Under the pieces are notes generated by a model. It made no database searches and was not told where the DNA came from. It was given only the letters and a program-made list of their open reading frames with translations. The position numbers and the translations under genes were made by a program. Source: Chaenocephalus aceratus (taxonomy: Eukaryota > Chordata > Actinopteri > Perciformes > Channichthyidae). From it: a stretch of 64,000 nt of DNA. The stretch lies in contig CM043785.1 in NCBI GenBank assembly GCA_023974075.1, positions 21,889,169 through 21,953,168 of the forward strand, written 5' to 3'. This document shows positions 53,945 to 64,000 of this stretch, piece after piece (position 1 is the stretch's first letter; each line of letters starts with the position of its first letter).

Positions 53945-54346
53945 GATATGTTCACCAGTTTGTTCATATGCAAACGATTCAACCGACCCTTTCAGCAACA
54001 ACACATTATGTGACTGTTCATGTCATAACCACATTTTAAGGAAGTCATTTTTCCTCAGTCATCATATATCTGGTTTTGAACGAGAGAAAAAAAGAGGGTC
54101 GTTTTTGTCATAGCTTTAACTTTCGTTATGTATTTTTGTTATTATGTAGGTTATACATCAAAAAGGTACATTCTAACCAAACTGTAGATCCAAAACAACA
54201 ATGATTAGTCAATCCTGAGAGTGCCTGGTTCGGAAAAGGTTGACTTGTGTGGTTCTCTGAAGGTTACCAGCCATTGAGGTAAAGTAGCACTCTAAGATCG
54301 AGGATTTTATTCAACTGTAGAGGCCAACATGAACTATGTGTTAAAT

Positions 54347-55219
54347 AGAGTGGCGAAGTCACGCCCATCTACTTCCGGTCCATGGGACCTTATTTCGGAA
54401 AAAATATGTATTGAAGTAAATGGAGAGAGAAAGATTATCTTTCTATCCCTTTTGTATTGTGCCACGAATTACACATATGATGTTTGTCAATCTTAAAAAA
54501 TAAATTTGCAAGTCAAACATTTTTAAATGTGTCGTAAAACTGTGAAGTAACACATTTGTTTGTGTGAAACGCTTAATGAACTTCATCTCTGATCTCGCAG
54601 ACTCTCACAACAACACACGTCACCAAGATGGCCGTCACTACTGTCTTGTCAAAAAAGTGATTGACTACCCTCACTATCACCACAATGAAACACATCCAGA
54701 AGAATGTCATGCAAAGCTGCCTGCCTGCCTTCCTTTGATTCTCTCTGAACTGCCTGGTCTTTTTAATGTTTAATGTCAACCATTTGTGCAGATAGCATGA
54801 AGTAGAAAAGATCGCCGGGAAGCAAAAGAACGAGCAAGACCCATTGCTGGTATGATAACAACCTGGTACTAAGCACACAGGCATCTTGTTAAAGTTATCT
54901 TATCTTAGCTATCTCTTATATTTAGCGGAGGAAAACAATTGTGACATCAGTTATGACATCACTTACGCGACTCTGGGATTTGTAGTCTTTCTAGTTGTGT
55001 ATTTTTCATAGTCTTATATTTCAACAGTTTTACGACAAACTGTGACTTTTTTGACATGGAAATTATTTTTTAAGATTGACAAACATCATATGTGTAATTC
55101 ATGGCACAATTCAAACGGGATCGAAAGATACATTTTCTCTCTCCATTGACTTCAATACATTATTTTTCTGAAATAAGGTCCCATGGTCTGGAAGTAGATG
55201 GGCGTGACTTCGCCACTCT
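54347..55219. mobile_element. 873-bp long-TIR element, AT target duplication (ISL2EU-like?)
   Basis: Terminal inverted repeats of about 200 bp begin AGAGTGGCGAAGTCACGCCC and are highly similar on both ends (left 54347 to about 54545, right about 55025 to 55219). Copy A of the surrounding duplication shows the empty site: TTCAATAGCAAG there versus TTAAAT-element-ATAGCAAG here. The target duplication is therefore AT (54345-54346 and 55220-55221) if termini are symmetric. The interior keeps a THAP-domain remnant on the minus strand. AT duplications and THAP domains fit ISL2EU-type relatives of PIF/Harbinger, as I recall them. Confidence 0.85.
54699..54884 (-). pseudogene. THAP zinc-finger domain remnant
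   Basis: Minus-strand frame starting MPVCLVPGCYHT. It has the THAP pattern: C4 and C9 spaced C-x4-C, SFFCFP at residues 18-23 where THAP domains carry a F-x-F-P type motif, W35 in HKWLTLNIKK matching the conserved Trp, and C58 followed two residues later by Phe61 where the zinc-binding His is expected. The THAP module binds DNA and starts the transposases of P, Kolobok and some Harbinger-related elements. The frame continues to 54573 without further recognisable domain. The missing His and absence of a catalytic domain indicate a decayed internal-deletion product. This is a pattern match by eye only. Confidence 0.5.
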
Positions 55220-55970
55220 ATAGCAAGACACAGCAAACTGCAGCCAACCCAGAGGCATACGTTGCATGGAGACAGATGTGGGATTTGTGACAAATCGATG
55301 TTCCAGCATTGATTCAGAAGCTAGGGGATGGATTGTTCCCTGCTGCTCACATTTAGCCCAAAAGTTAATCCCAGTAAGCAGGCACACTTCCTTCGAGCAA
55401 ATGACAAACCGACAGGTGGTCCCATTTCCACAAATACAGTCAGAGTGTGTCATTCAACTAAAACCCACCATTAAGCTCCCATTAGGCACCTATGATACCA
55501 TTGTGCCCCTTAAAACATAAATACAAATCTGTCTGAAAGGAGATCTAACAATGAAACCATTTACATGGCTTTCATCATCTAAATGGATAATTTTAAGAAC
55601 CATTACCACAGCTGCCTGGGTTATTTGTAAGGTCAAAAACCAACTAAACTACTTAAAGTTGGTGAATCCTGAAAGTACACTGTGTCCCGGCAGGAATAAT
55701 ATGGGCTGACAGTGACATCATTACAGTTATACTTGTGGTTGAAAGATTACCATGATGTTCTTGCTGTGTTGTTTCTGCGTGCCTCGTCTTTTTTACAATG
55801 TTCCTACACTTCCTTTAGGGCCTTTTAACAACATCCAAACAACTCGAAAGAAATGTTGCATCTATACGTTAGGACAGAGAGAGCAACATACTGTAGTGAT
55901 GGCATAGTTTCTGGCTGTGTTGCATAATGCTGAACACAGGCAGTGCAGAAATACTGTTGTATCTCAACCA

Positions 55971-56869
55971 CCTTTATGATTCCTCCATGTATGATTGCTA
56001 AACACTGTTGCAATAGTAAGTCAAGCCAGTTCCGTATTAGTCCTGGGACACACTCATGTCTCACTGATACTAAAGTGTTGCTTTATGGGTCTTTTATGGT
56101 TGTTTATCAGCAAAGACTTTACTCTGCAGGAACAAGAAACTGAAAATAATGTCCCATGATAAATGTAAAACGTTTGTATTCAAGCTCTGTAAAAAAAGCT
56201 ACAATAAACATCAACCATAACGATTATTGACAAGCCAAAGAGGGACTCACTGTGAGACTCATCCTTTGGCTCACCATGCTGTATCTGCACCCTCTCAACC
56301 TGAGTCCATTATGACCGAGCTGCCAAACACTTCCTCCTGCAGGAGCTCAAGCTCCCAGAGAGAACACAGAGCTCCTGGCAGGGCCCTCCATTTCACCTGA
56401 CTCTACATGGGTACACTGTCTATACTGGTCTATTTCCAATACATCAATACAGGCACACACATGCCAACACACTCATTCATAAAACATGTTTTGTTTCTGG
56501 GTAACAAGGCCTAGCATGGGAAAGTAGTGTGTAAGTAAAACAGCTGTTTATGTTCAACTCTAGCCATGTTTAAGTCACATAGGCTTTATGTATCCCTCTT
56601 TTAAAAGTGTAATATCCCCAGTATAAGTAAGACACTTCAAGCTAGGTCATATTGCAACATTAATATTAATGCTTTAAAACTAGCACTATCTACAAATCAA
56701 TAACCCTTCTTTATATTTATCAAAAAGCTATTTCACCAGTGTTTGTTGCCAACTGTGTATAAGAGTGAAGGTTGAAATGGCAATATTTAAATATTAAATA
56801 AATAGAAATAAAAGAATATAAATAAATTGCAGGCCCAAAACAATCTGGAGTGCATGTTGTGTTTAACAA
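55971..56869. other. intronic DNA, nothing recognised
   Basis: No supported coding region or repeat family. Confidence 0.5.
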
Positions 56870-57130
56870 GAAGATGATAGCTACTTTTAAAATGATTAAA
56901 CTAGCTACATTAGGCCAAAACCAGCATTTCTTTTCAAAACAGGGTTCATACACTTTTTCACCAATGATTTTCAATGACTTTTCCATGACCGTTACCTAAT
57001 TTTCCATGACCAAAGAAATTACTCTTTCTCAGCGGTACCACTGAAAATGGTTTATCTTAACATGGAACAGGAAAATAAGGTCTGGATATGAAACATGTTG
57101 TGCCTATCTAATACAAATCAAATAGTAGGC
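56870..57130 (+). repeat. 261-bp dispersed direct repeat, copy 1 (hAT left end plus flank)
   Basis: About 97% identical to 59210-59469. The first 70 bp (GAAGATGATAGCT to TTTCAAAA) precede a hAT-style terminus, CAGGGTTCATACAC, at 56940, followed by repeated TTTTCCATGACC motifs. No right end follows in this copy. Confidence 0.9.
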
Positions 57131-58583
57131 CATAATTGAAATGGAATTGAATTCAAGGGTAATCCCTGCAATTATATTTTGAAATGTCTACATCGTTTTA
57201 TACGTGTTTGTGGAGAGAGCTAAGCGCAGTTGGTTCAAAGCATTATTCAAGCCACATCCAGAAACATTACAAAGTCATTTCACACTTTGCTGTAGCTTTT
57301 GCTTTTACCTGACAGACAGAAAACACAAATCTGACCATTAAAAAAAAATCCCATTTGACAGCAGGGACATGCACGTCATCCCACCTGGGATTGCTCAGTC
57401 ATTTCCTTTCCTTCCTTTCAAATCCCTTTATCAAACTGTGAACCAGATTTGGGCTACATCATGACAGCATGCAATCAGTAACTGAACAGGGCTCCTTTAT
57501 CTCACAACATGCAGGTGTCAGAGGATGTGTTTCCCTCCATGCAGGAGCTATCCTGTGCCAAGAGACAATCACATTTGCATCAACGTGTCATCCAGGTCTC
57601 CATGGAAGCTCAGAAGGTAATCTAACGGCTCATAAACACGGAGGGAAGAACTGCAATAAGGGAGCAACAGACATCACAACTCCATTTTAAATATTGACAT
57701 ATCTGACTGAACATCAGCTCTAAGTCACATACACTTAAAAGAAATCTTCCTGATGAATGCTCATAATGCAAGCAGCAAGATTTACATATAAACACAGTCC
57801 CTCGAGGCTGACAAATATCACCAACAGCAGCAGTTTTCTGTTAAAACCATGTCTTATACAGCGGCAAACACATTAGAGCAACGAGGCACCTTTTGATCAC
57901 AACAGGGCATTTCCACTAAATGCACGGTGGGAATTCAGGTGATAAATAATGCAGACCTCCATGATGGATTAGTCTAATCTTAATGCAGCTGGTCTGAATT
58001 GATTGTCGAGGAAACAGGAAGAGAGACGAGAGGCTTTCAAGGAAATTCAAGATGGTCATACAGTTTACTTTGAAAATGCTGTATCTTTTCGCAACCAAGC
58101 CGCTATCTAGCACCTTCAATTCCCTTTCTAATGTTATTATTGCTGCTTAATTCAGCTGATTAAGTACGTCACCAATGACAATCATTTGCATTTATTTGGT
58201 ATCTAATATAGTAGTTATCATATTTTGACTATATAACTTTCTGTCTTACTTTATCAAAGCACTCCCAATAGGAATAGGGTAATGTATATGCTTTCAAAGC
58301 ATTATACTTGGCAACCCTGTTGGTTACTGGCAACCCACACTGTCAAATATGAAGACTTTTTGCAACATGCCAGAAATCAGTTTCACCAAAAGCAACAAAA
58401 ATACACACATCTGCAGATCAAAACACCTGATCCATTGGCATAAAGTTATTCTAACAAAAAGCAGCAGTGGCACAGGCAAATTACATTTCCCAGCATTTAC
58501 AAGACTTAAATAATAGTAATTAAAGTGCTGCAGGGAGATGACAGAATCTTCATGTATTCTATCAAGTTTTAAGCAGAACTATA
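57131..58583. other. intronic DNA, nothing recognised
   Basis: No supported feature. Confidence 0.5.
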
Positions 58584-58585
58584 TA

Positions 58586-59123
58586 CACTGAACAAAAATA
58601 TAAACGCAACACTTTTGTTTTTGCTCCCATTTTTCATGAGATGAACTCAAAGATCTAAAACATTTTCTATATACACAAAATAACCATTTCTCTCAAATAT
58701 TGTTCACAAATCTGAAAAATAATAATGATAGTGAGCACTTCTCCTTTGCCGAGATAATCCATCCCACCTCACAGGTGTGTCATATCAAGATGCTGATTAG
58801 ACAGCATGATTATTGCACAGGTGTGCCTTAGGCTGGCCACAATAAAAGGCCACTCTGAAACGTGAATTTTTGCTTTATTGGGGGGGTCTGGGGGGGTCCG
58901 AAAACCAGGCAGGATCTGGTGTGAGGGGTAGGGGTAGGGTTAGGGTTAGGGTAATGTTGTGAATCGAGTGGCCCATGGTGGTGGTGGGGTTATGGTATGG
59001 GCAGGCGTATGTTATGGACGACGAACACAGGCCACTCGATTCACAATGTTTTAGATCTGTGAGTTCATCTCATAAAAAATGGGAGCAAAAACAAAAGTGT
59101 TGCGTTTATATTTTTGTTCAGTG
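58586..59123 (+). mobile_element. mariner-like element, TA target duplication
   Basis: The terminal inverted repeats begin CACTGAACAAAAATATAAAC and extend about 80 bp with few differences, flanked by TA (58584-58585, 59124-59125). The 538-bp interior has a short transposase relic: one frame near 58970-59035 reads HGGGGVMVWAGVCYGRRTQ, like the mariner catalytic region. An ATCAAGATGCTGATTAGACA block and a telomere-like TTAGGG stretch (about 58926-58953) are also inside. It is an internally deleted copy. Confidence 0.9.
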
Positions 59124-59209
59124 TATGTTCTGCAACCACAGGGAAAGTGACACCAAAAAGATCTTAAGTAATTTTAGTTCTTCAACTCGTCATAACTTAA
59201 CAGAGATAT

Positions 59210-59469
59210 GAAGATGATAGCTAACTTTAAAATGATTAAACTAGCTACATTAGGCCAAAACCAGCATTTCTTTTCAAAACAGGGTTCATACACTTTTTCA
59301 CCAATGATTTTCAATGACTTTTCCATGACCGTTACCTAATTTTCCATGACCAAAGAAATTACTCTTTCTCAGCGTACCACTGAAAATAGTTTATTTTAAC
59401 ATGGAACAGGAAAATAAGGTCTGCATATGAAACATGTTGTGCCTATCTAAAACAAATCAAATAGTAGGC
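59210..59469 (+). repeat. 260-bp dispersed direct repeat, copy 2
   Basis: Second copy of 56870-57130 with about six differences, including a 1-bp deletion in AGCGGTACC. It begins 86 bp after the mariner-like element. Confidence 0.9.
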
Positions 59470-59758
59470 TTACTAGCTTCTACACGCTAAAGCAACTCAA
59501 ATCTCTCACCAGCAAAATAACTCGACAGTTAAATGCCATTTTACGTTTCATTATTATACAGTATTTATTATCATTATAGTATTACTATGTTGGTGATTAG
59601 ATAAAATATAAATTATATTTGATGCAACTTTGGTTACATTTCCATGACTTTTCCAAAACTTTGTGAAAATATTGTTTTCGATAACCTTTCCAGGGCCTGG
59701 AATTAGCGTTTTGAATTTCCATGACTTTTCCAGGTTTTTAATGACCGTAAGAACCCTG
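59280..59758. mobile_element. hAT nonautonomous element, no target duplication
   Basis: The left end CAGGGTTCATAC pairs with the right end, the inverse of CAGGGTTCTTACGGTCATT, followed inward by AAAACCTGGAAAAGTCATGG. These are termini of a common fish hAT family. The flanks TTTCAAAA and AGTAAGGT do not match. The left flank plus left end is repeated 2.3 kb away, so this copy is a rearranged product rather than a simple insertion. Confidence 0.7.
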
Positions 59759-60377
<619 letters not shown>

Positions 60378-60642
60378 GAGCACTGTGGAATGAAAGTAAT
60401 AATAATTATACCCACAAGTTGTTTCTACTTTTTATGGTGAACATGAATCTGTGGTGGTGGTCCTTTTACAGCTGGGGAGGTTTCAGGACACAGAGCGTTA
60501 GTTATTATGGTCACTGTCAGGCAGGCCGTATCTCTTTAGGCACCGGGAGCATTACAGGTCATGGTCCTAATCACAGAAGTAGTCATACACCAAAGCAATT
60601 ACTATAGTTTCTACAACTCTCTGTGAGCGTGACAAACATGTT

Positions 60643-61046
60643 CAAATGTAATACATTACATTGCATTTAGCTGACGCTTTTATCCAAAGCGACTTACAAT
60701 AAGTGCATTCGACCAAGAAGATACAAACTTGAAGAAAACAGAATCATATAAGTACATCAGGTTTCATAGAGCGAAACATTTCAAGTGCTACTCAACTGGC
60801 TTTAGATAAGCCAGCCCTTTATTAGTATATAAGTGCTTTGTTAATAGTTCTATCGCTCGAGGTGGAGTCGAAAGAGATGAGTTTTCAGTCTGCGCCGGAA
60901 GGTGTGTAAGCTTTCTGCTGTCCTGATGTCAATGGGGAGCTCATTCCACCATTTTGGAGCCAGGATAGCAAACCCACGTGTTTTTGCTGATGGGAACTTG
61001 GGTCCCCTTCGCAGTGAGGGTGCAGCGAGCCGTTTGGCCGATGCAG
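60643..61046 (-). mobile_element. antisense L2-clade LINE 3' end
   Basis: On the minus strand the frame SAKRLAAPSLRRGPKFPSAK, GFAILAPKWWNELPIDIRTA and ESLHTFRRRLKTHLFRLHLE ends near 60858. It is the C-terminus of an L2-type reverse transcriptase. The 3' UTR ends TGTAAGTCGCTTTGGATAAA and AGCGTCAGCTAAATGCAATG with a TGTAA-type tail. That tail is shared with the SINE at 29150-29356. 5'-truncated. Confidence 0.85.
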
Positions 61047-61879
61047 TCCTTTATTATAAGGAAAAGAACCACACCAACCTAGGCGGCACGTGAGGCTCAG
61101 ATTTGGGAAGGCTACATTACTTTATTTACCTGACGCTGCCCGCCTCCGGTGTCTATAGAAAAGAGATCAACTCGGTGAAAGCACCGCCTGCTGACCAATC
61201 AGAGCTCAGTGTGCGGAGTTTAAATCTATCAAGTCATATTACAGGATAAAGGAAATACAGTTTAAACTGCTGTATGCAGAGAAGACGCCGACGTGTCGCA
61301 CTTATCATTCATATCACAGATATCACATCATCAATCAGATCATATCACAATATTTCCTTATCTGAGTCAGCTTCTCGAGCCGTATCTGGCCGTGCAACAC
61401 TTAGTTACAGTGTCACATATACTGTATGCAGACGTATTATTTTAAGCAACACATTAAGTTGACGAAACACTCGACTCAAATGTAATTAAAGTCAGATCCT
61501 CCCGTGTCTTAGATGGGGCAGTATCATAAAACTGCTGTATGCTTTCAAACACTCTGTAGTTTATTTTTTAACGAGTTGTTCTGTATTCACCTTGCAGGTG
61601 CAACTATGTGGCTTGTATCCTGGATTATATGTTTAAGTCATGGATGTTTAAAGTTTGTTTAAATGTTTTAAGATGTTTAAAGTTTACTTTTCATTCATGA
61701 AGTATGACGCTGCGCTGTCAGTACACTTGTCCCTGTTTGTAATTGGTCAAATGTTGCTAACCCCGCCCCTTTCACGTGAACGCTCTCTCTCAGCTGGAGA
61801 GAGAAACCCTGGCTTGATTTACTGAGTTGATAACCAGCGTCGTAGGACCGCTTAGCGAGATCTCGTTTGTTAGGGTTAG
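61047..61879. other. repeat-like CpG-containing DNA, unclassified
   Basis: CpG-rich patches contain GACCAATCAGAGC (about 61194), CCCCGCCCCTTTCACGTG (about 61762) and CTCTCTCAGCTGGAGAGAG (61785-61803). The texture resembles fish MITE interiors but I found no matching termini. A promoter is possible but not supported by a first exon. Confidence 0.35.
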
Positions 61880-61883
61880 TTAA

Positions 61884-62649
61884 AGGTCACATGTCATGCT
61901 TTTCCGGTTATTGCCCGTCCCCTTGTGTGTTATGAAGGTTTTTATGCATGCAAACGGTGTGCAGAGTCAAAACCCTCAAAGTACACCATGTAGGGAGTAA
62001 AACTCTAACACAGAAAATACCTCCCCAAAACGCCTCGTTGGAGATACGTCACTGTCCATTTGATTCTTCCGGGTACATCATGATGTCATGTCGTCCCCGG
62101 AACGAAATGGACCAATCCGTGGAGCCGTTACGTTCGCGAGCCGTTACGTCCGCGGAGCCGTTACGTTAAGCCCCCGCTGATTGGTCCAAATTGACCAATC
62201 CACGGACTTCCTCACACACTCAGTGCATGCAGCTCGCTGATTTCTCTTCCCTGGCTGCAGGCTGATAACAGACAGTTGGGATCGCGGCGAAATTCTCTCT
62301 GCAGACCCATTCTCACAGCGTTTATCAACCTTTTTCTTACTCAATATCAAGCCACACTTATTGTTTTTACTTCGGCTGTGACTTTGTGTGTGCTCGGGGT
62401 GAGTTTTGATTCACAACGTCCCGACTGGTCCCGACCAATCGGAGCACACTGGGCTCACAGGGAGGGGGGGGGGCAAGAGCTGCAACGAGCCGTTTAGTGG
62501 AGAGAGTGAATACTGCTGAATACACATACTTTACAGAGATGCTGTATGCGAAACCAATGTGAGTTTGGAAAATTGCACAGTATAAATCTATTCTAGTAGA
62601 CCTCAACAATGGAATTATGATCAGTGGAAATGGCCATGACATGTGACCT
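61884..62649. mobile_element. TTAA-flanked MITE (piggyBac- or Kolobok-type)
   Basis: Terminal inverted repeats AGGTCACATGTCATG are perfect over 15 bp, flanked by TTAA on both sides (61880-61883, 62650-62653). TTAA duplications are the mark of piggyBac and Kolobok transposons. The 766-bp interior is CpG-rich, with several CCAAT/ATTGG boxes, a GAGCCGTTACGT mini-repeat, a G-run near 62462-62473 and no transposase. Confidence 0.88.
62122..62167 (+). repeat. GAGCCGTTACGT mini-repeat
   Basis: Three units of 16-17 bp, GAGCCGTTACGTTCGC and variants, inside the TTAA-flanked element. Confidence 0.85.
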
Positions 62650-62653
62650 TTAA

Positions 62654-64000
62654 GATAACTCAAACATATCCAAGGTCTGTTGAACTGACTTCATAGTACA
62701 GGGCACAGGTGGCTGCATAGAAGCGCTAATGTCAAACACAAAAACATCATTTTTATTTTACCAGGATGCAGTTAGACAAATATTTGGGAAGCCTTCCCTA
62801 GCCTACATCACCCGCCGCCCCTGCACACCAATATTGGTACAGTCATACTGTTGGTTGATAAGTGTGCCTATCAGGATACACATTATTGATACTAGGCTCT
62901 GGCAAAAACCCAACTATTTGACGAGCATTTCTGGGGACTGAAATTCTTAATAGAAAATAACTGTTTACAAATGTTATAAATCCCAGCGATGTTCTAATGT
63001 ATTGAAAGGAACCAAACAAAACTAAGCTACTCTTCGGCTAGTGATGACAGAAAACACAAAACTATGGTTTGGTGAGACGTTACTGTAGCTTGTAGTGAGG
63101 TCAGGGTTGACCACTGACCAACCACGCCGCCCACAAGTTACTTATGTGATTTTGGATTATGTTGTTCATGGGCAGTGCATTGCCTTGCAGTTTGTTCTGC
63201 ACCATTGTTACTGTACCAGTTTACTGCACTGTCTTCCAGATTGTTATCATGTTTGAACTTACTAAACTGAATCACTTGCTGTGTCTTTCTTTTATATGCC
63301 TACAAGATAAACAATGCCTTGAAACATACAGTTTTTGATGCGTGCACATTTCTGTATCAGGAAGAAATAATAAACAACGTCTTAATTATTCTAAAACCTA
63401 TACGCTGAAATTAAAACAACAACCAAGATCAGAAATTAGCTTTAAGCAAAAGTTCATTTTATGGCATTATCATCTGAGTGATTGTTGTGTTGTTCATTGT
63501 TTTAAGGAAGAAAATTGGCTTCAACATACATCCTCAAGTCATTACAATCGGAAGAAACTGACTCACATGCATGTTACCACAAAGCCCTTAAGTAATCACA
63601 CATTGGCCATCTGAAGACAGCGCAAGTGTCCTCCTATAAACAGAACCCTCTTTATGCATAGCAGTGTGTCTCTTCAGGGGACTGGGGAGCAGCTCTAAAT
63701 ATAGCCTATGTTAAACTCTGCCCCTTTCCCTCTCTATTTCATAAATACACGCACACATGTACAAGCAACACATACAGTACCTAACTGCAATGACACCTCT
63801 GCTTTGCACTATTCAAAAGCTCTATAAAAATGTTATTGTCAACCAACTCTGTGCCATAACAGTATAGAGGGCCAAACAGTTGGCAACCCTAATTTTAAAT
63901 ATATGTGAAGAAATACCGAGCACAAACCAAATCAAAGTGATACTTTTTTTTTTTTTTTATCAGCACGAGATGAAGGAATTGGATACGTTGTAGTACATGG
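62654..64000. other. intronic DNA, nothing recognised
   Basis: Contains a poly-T near 63945-63959. No coding region or transposon was supported up to the window end. Confidence 0.5.

Larger units (their letters stand above)
53945..55970 (+). repeat. 1.15-kb tandem duplication, copy B
   Basis: Direct head-to-tail repeat of copy A, enlarged by the 873-bp transposon at 54347-55219. Its first part is 53945-54346 and it resumes at 55222. An 84-codon frame (55266-55520) is identical to the one in copy A, with no sign that it is coding. Confidence 0.95.

Noticed and set aside
53243..55520. Identical 84-codon frames in both duplication copies
   Set aside because: Identity is explained by the recent tandem duplication; there is no family motif or sign of selection.
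58920..58955. Interstitial telomere or chromosome-fusion remnant
   Set aside because: It is only a few TTAGGG-like units and lies inside a mariner element.

Overview
The window is intronic DNA from a ray-finned fish, most likely a percomorph-type teleost. The evidence is the repeat complement (Rex3-like and L2-clade LINEs, a tRNA-derived SINE with an L2-type tail, hAT, PIF/Harbinger, mariner and TTAA elements, long CA/GT arrays) and one vertebrate-type protein kinase C exon. No prokaryotic or viral gene organisation is present, and almost every long reading frame is either a microsatellite translation or a decayed transposon.

Host gene: the only host coding sequence I can support is an 83-nt exon on the minus strand (8974-9056). 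It encodes the second half of the C1A domain of a classical protein kinase C, closest to PKC alpha (prkca). It has a good acceptor and a GTAAGT donor. The window therefore reads, right to left, as at least 55 kb of the intron before this exon (64000-9057), the exon, and about 9 kb of the following intron (8973-1). No other PKC exon was recognised.

Layout: 1259-1933 holds a 275-bp CA array beside a Harbinger-like MITE that contains two minisatellites. 10.9-12.3 kb holds a 65-bp Rex3 insertion with a 20-bp target duplication and a 1.1-kb inverted-repeat element. 14.1-17.7 kb holds two oppositely oriented copies of one CR1/Rex1-like LINE, a hAT MITE and an antisense L2 end. 23-25.3 kb holds tail-to-tail L2 ends and a second hAT element. 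28.8-35.6 kb has a short hairpin, a SINE and a 135-bp palindromic MITE. 36.2-37.3 kb is a recent Rex3-like copy. 38.7-46.0 kb is a nested stack: a hAT element split by an L2 LINE, itself split by a second L2, a Harbinger-type element and a Jockey/CR1-type LINE, each with flanking duplications. 52.8-56.0 kb is a 1.15-kb tandem duplication, one copy of which was later hit by an 873-bp element with about 200-bp inverted repeats and a THAP-domain remnant. 56.9-62.7 kb has a repeated hAT end, a mariner, a large GT array, an antisense L2 end and a TTAA-flanked CpG-rich MITE.

The elements do not work together as a pathway; the interest lies in insertion chronology and target-site evidence. The best lead is a group of three elements with AGAG...CTCT termini and AT flanks. 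For one of them, a pre-insertion paralogue in the same window fixes the target duplication as AT.
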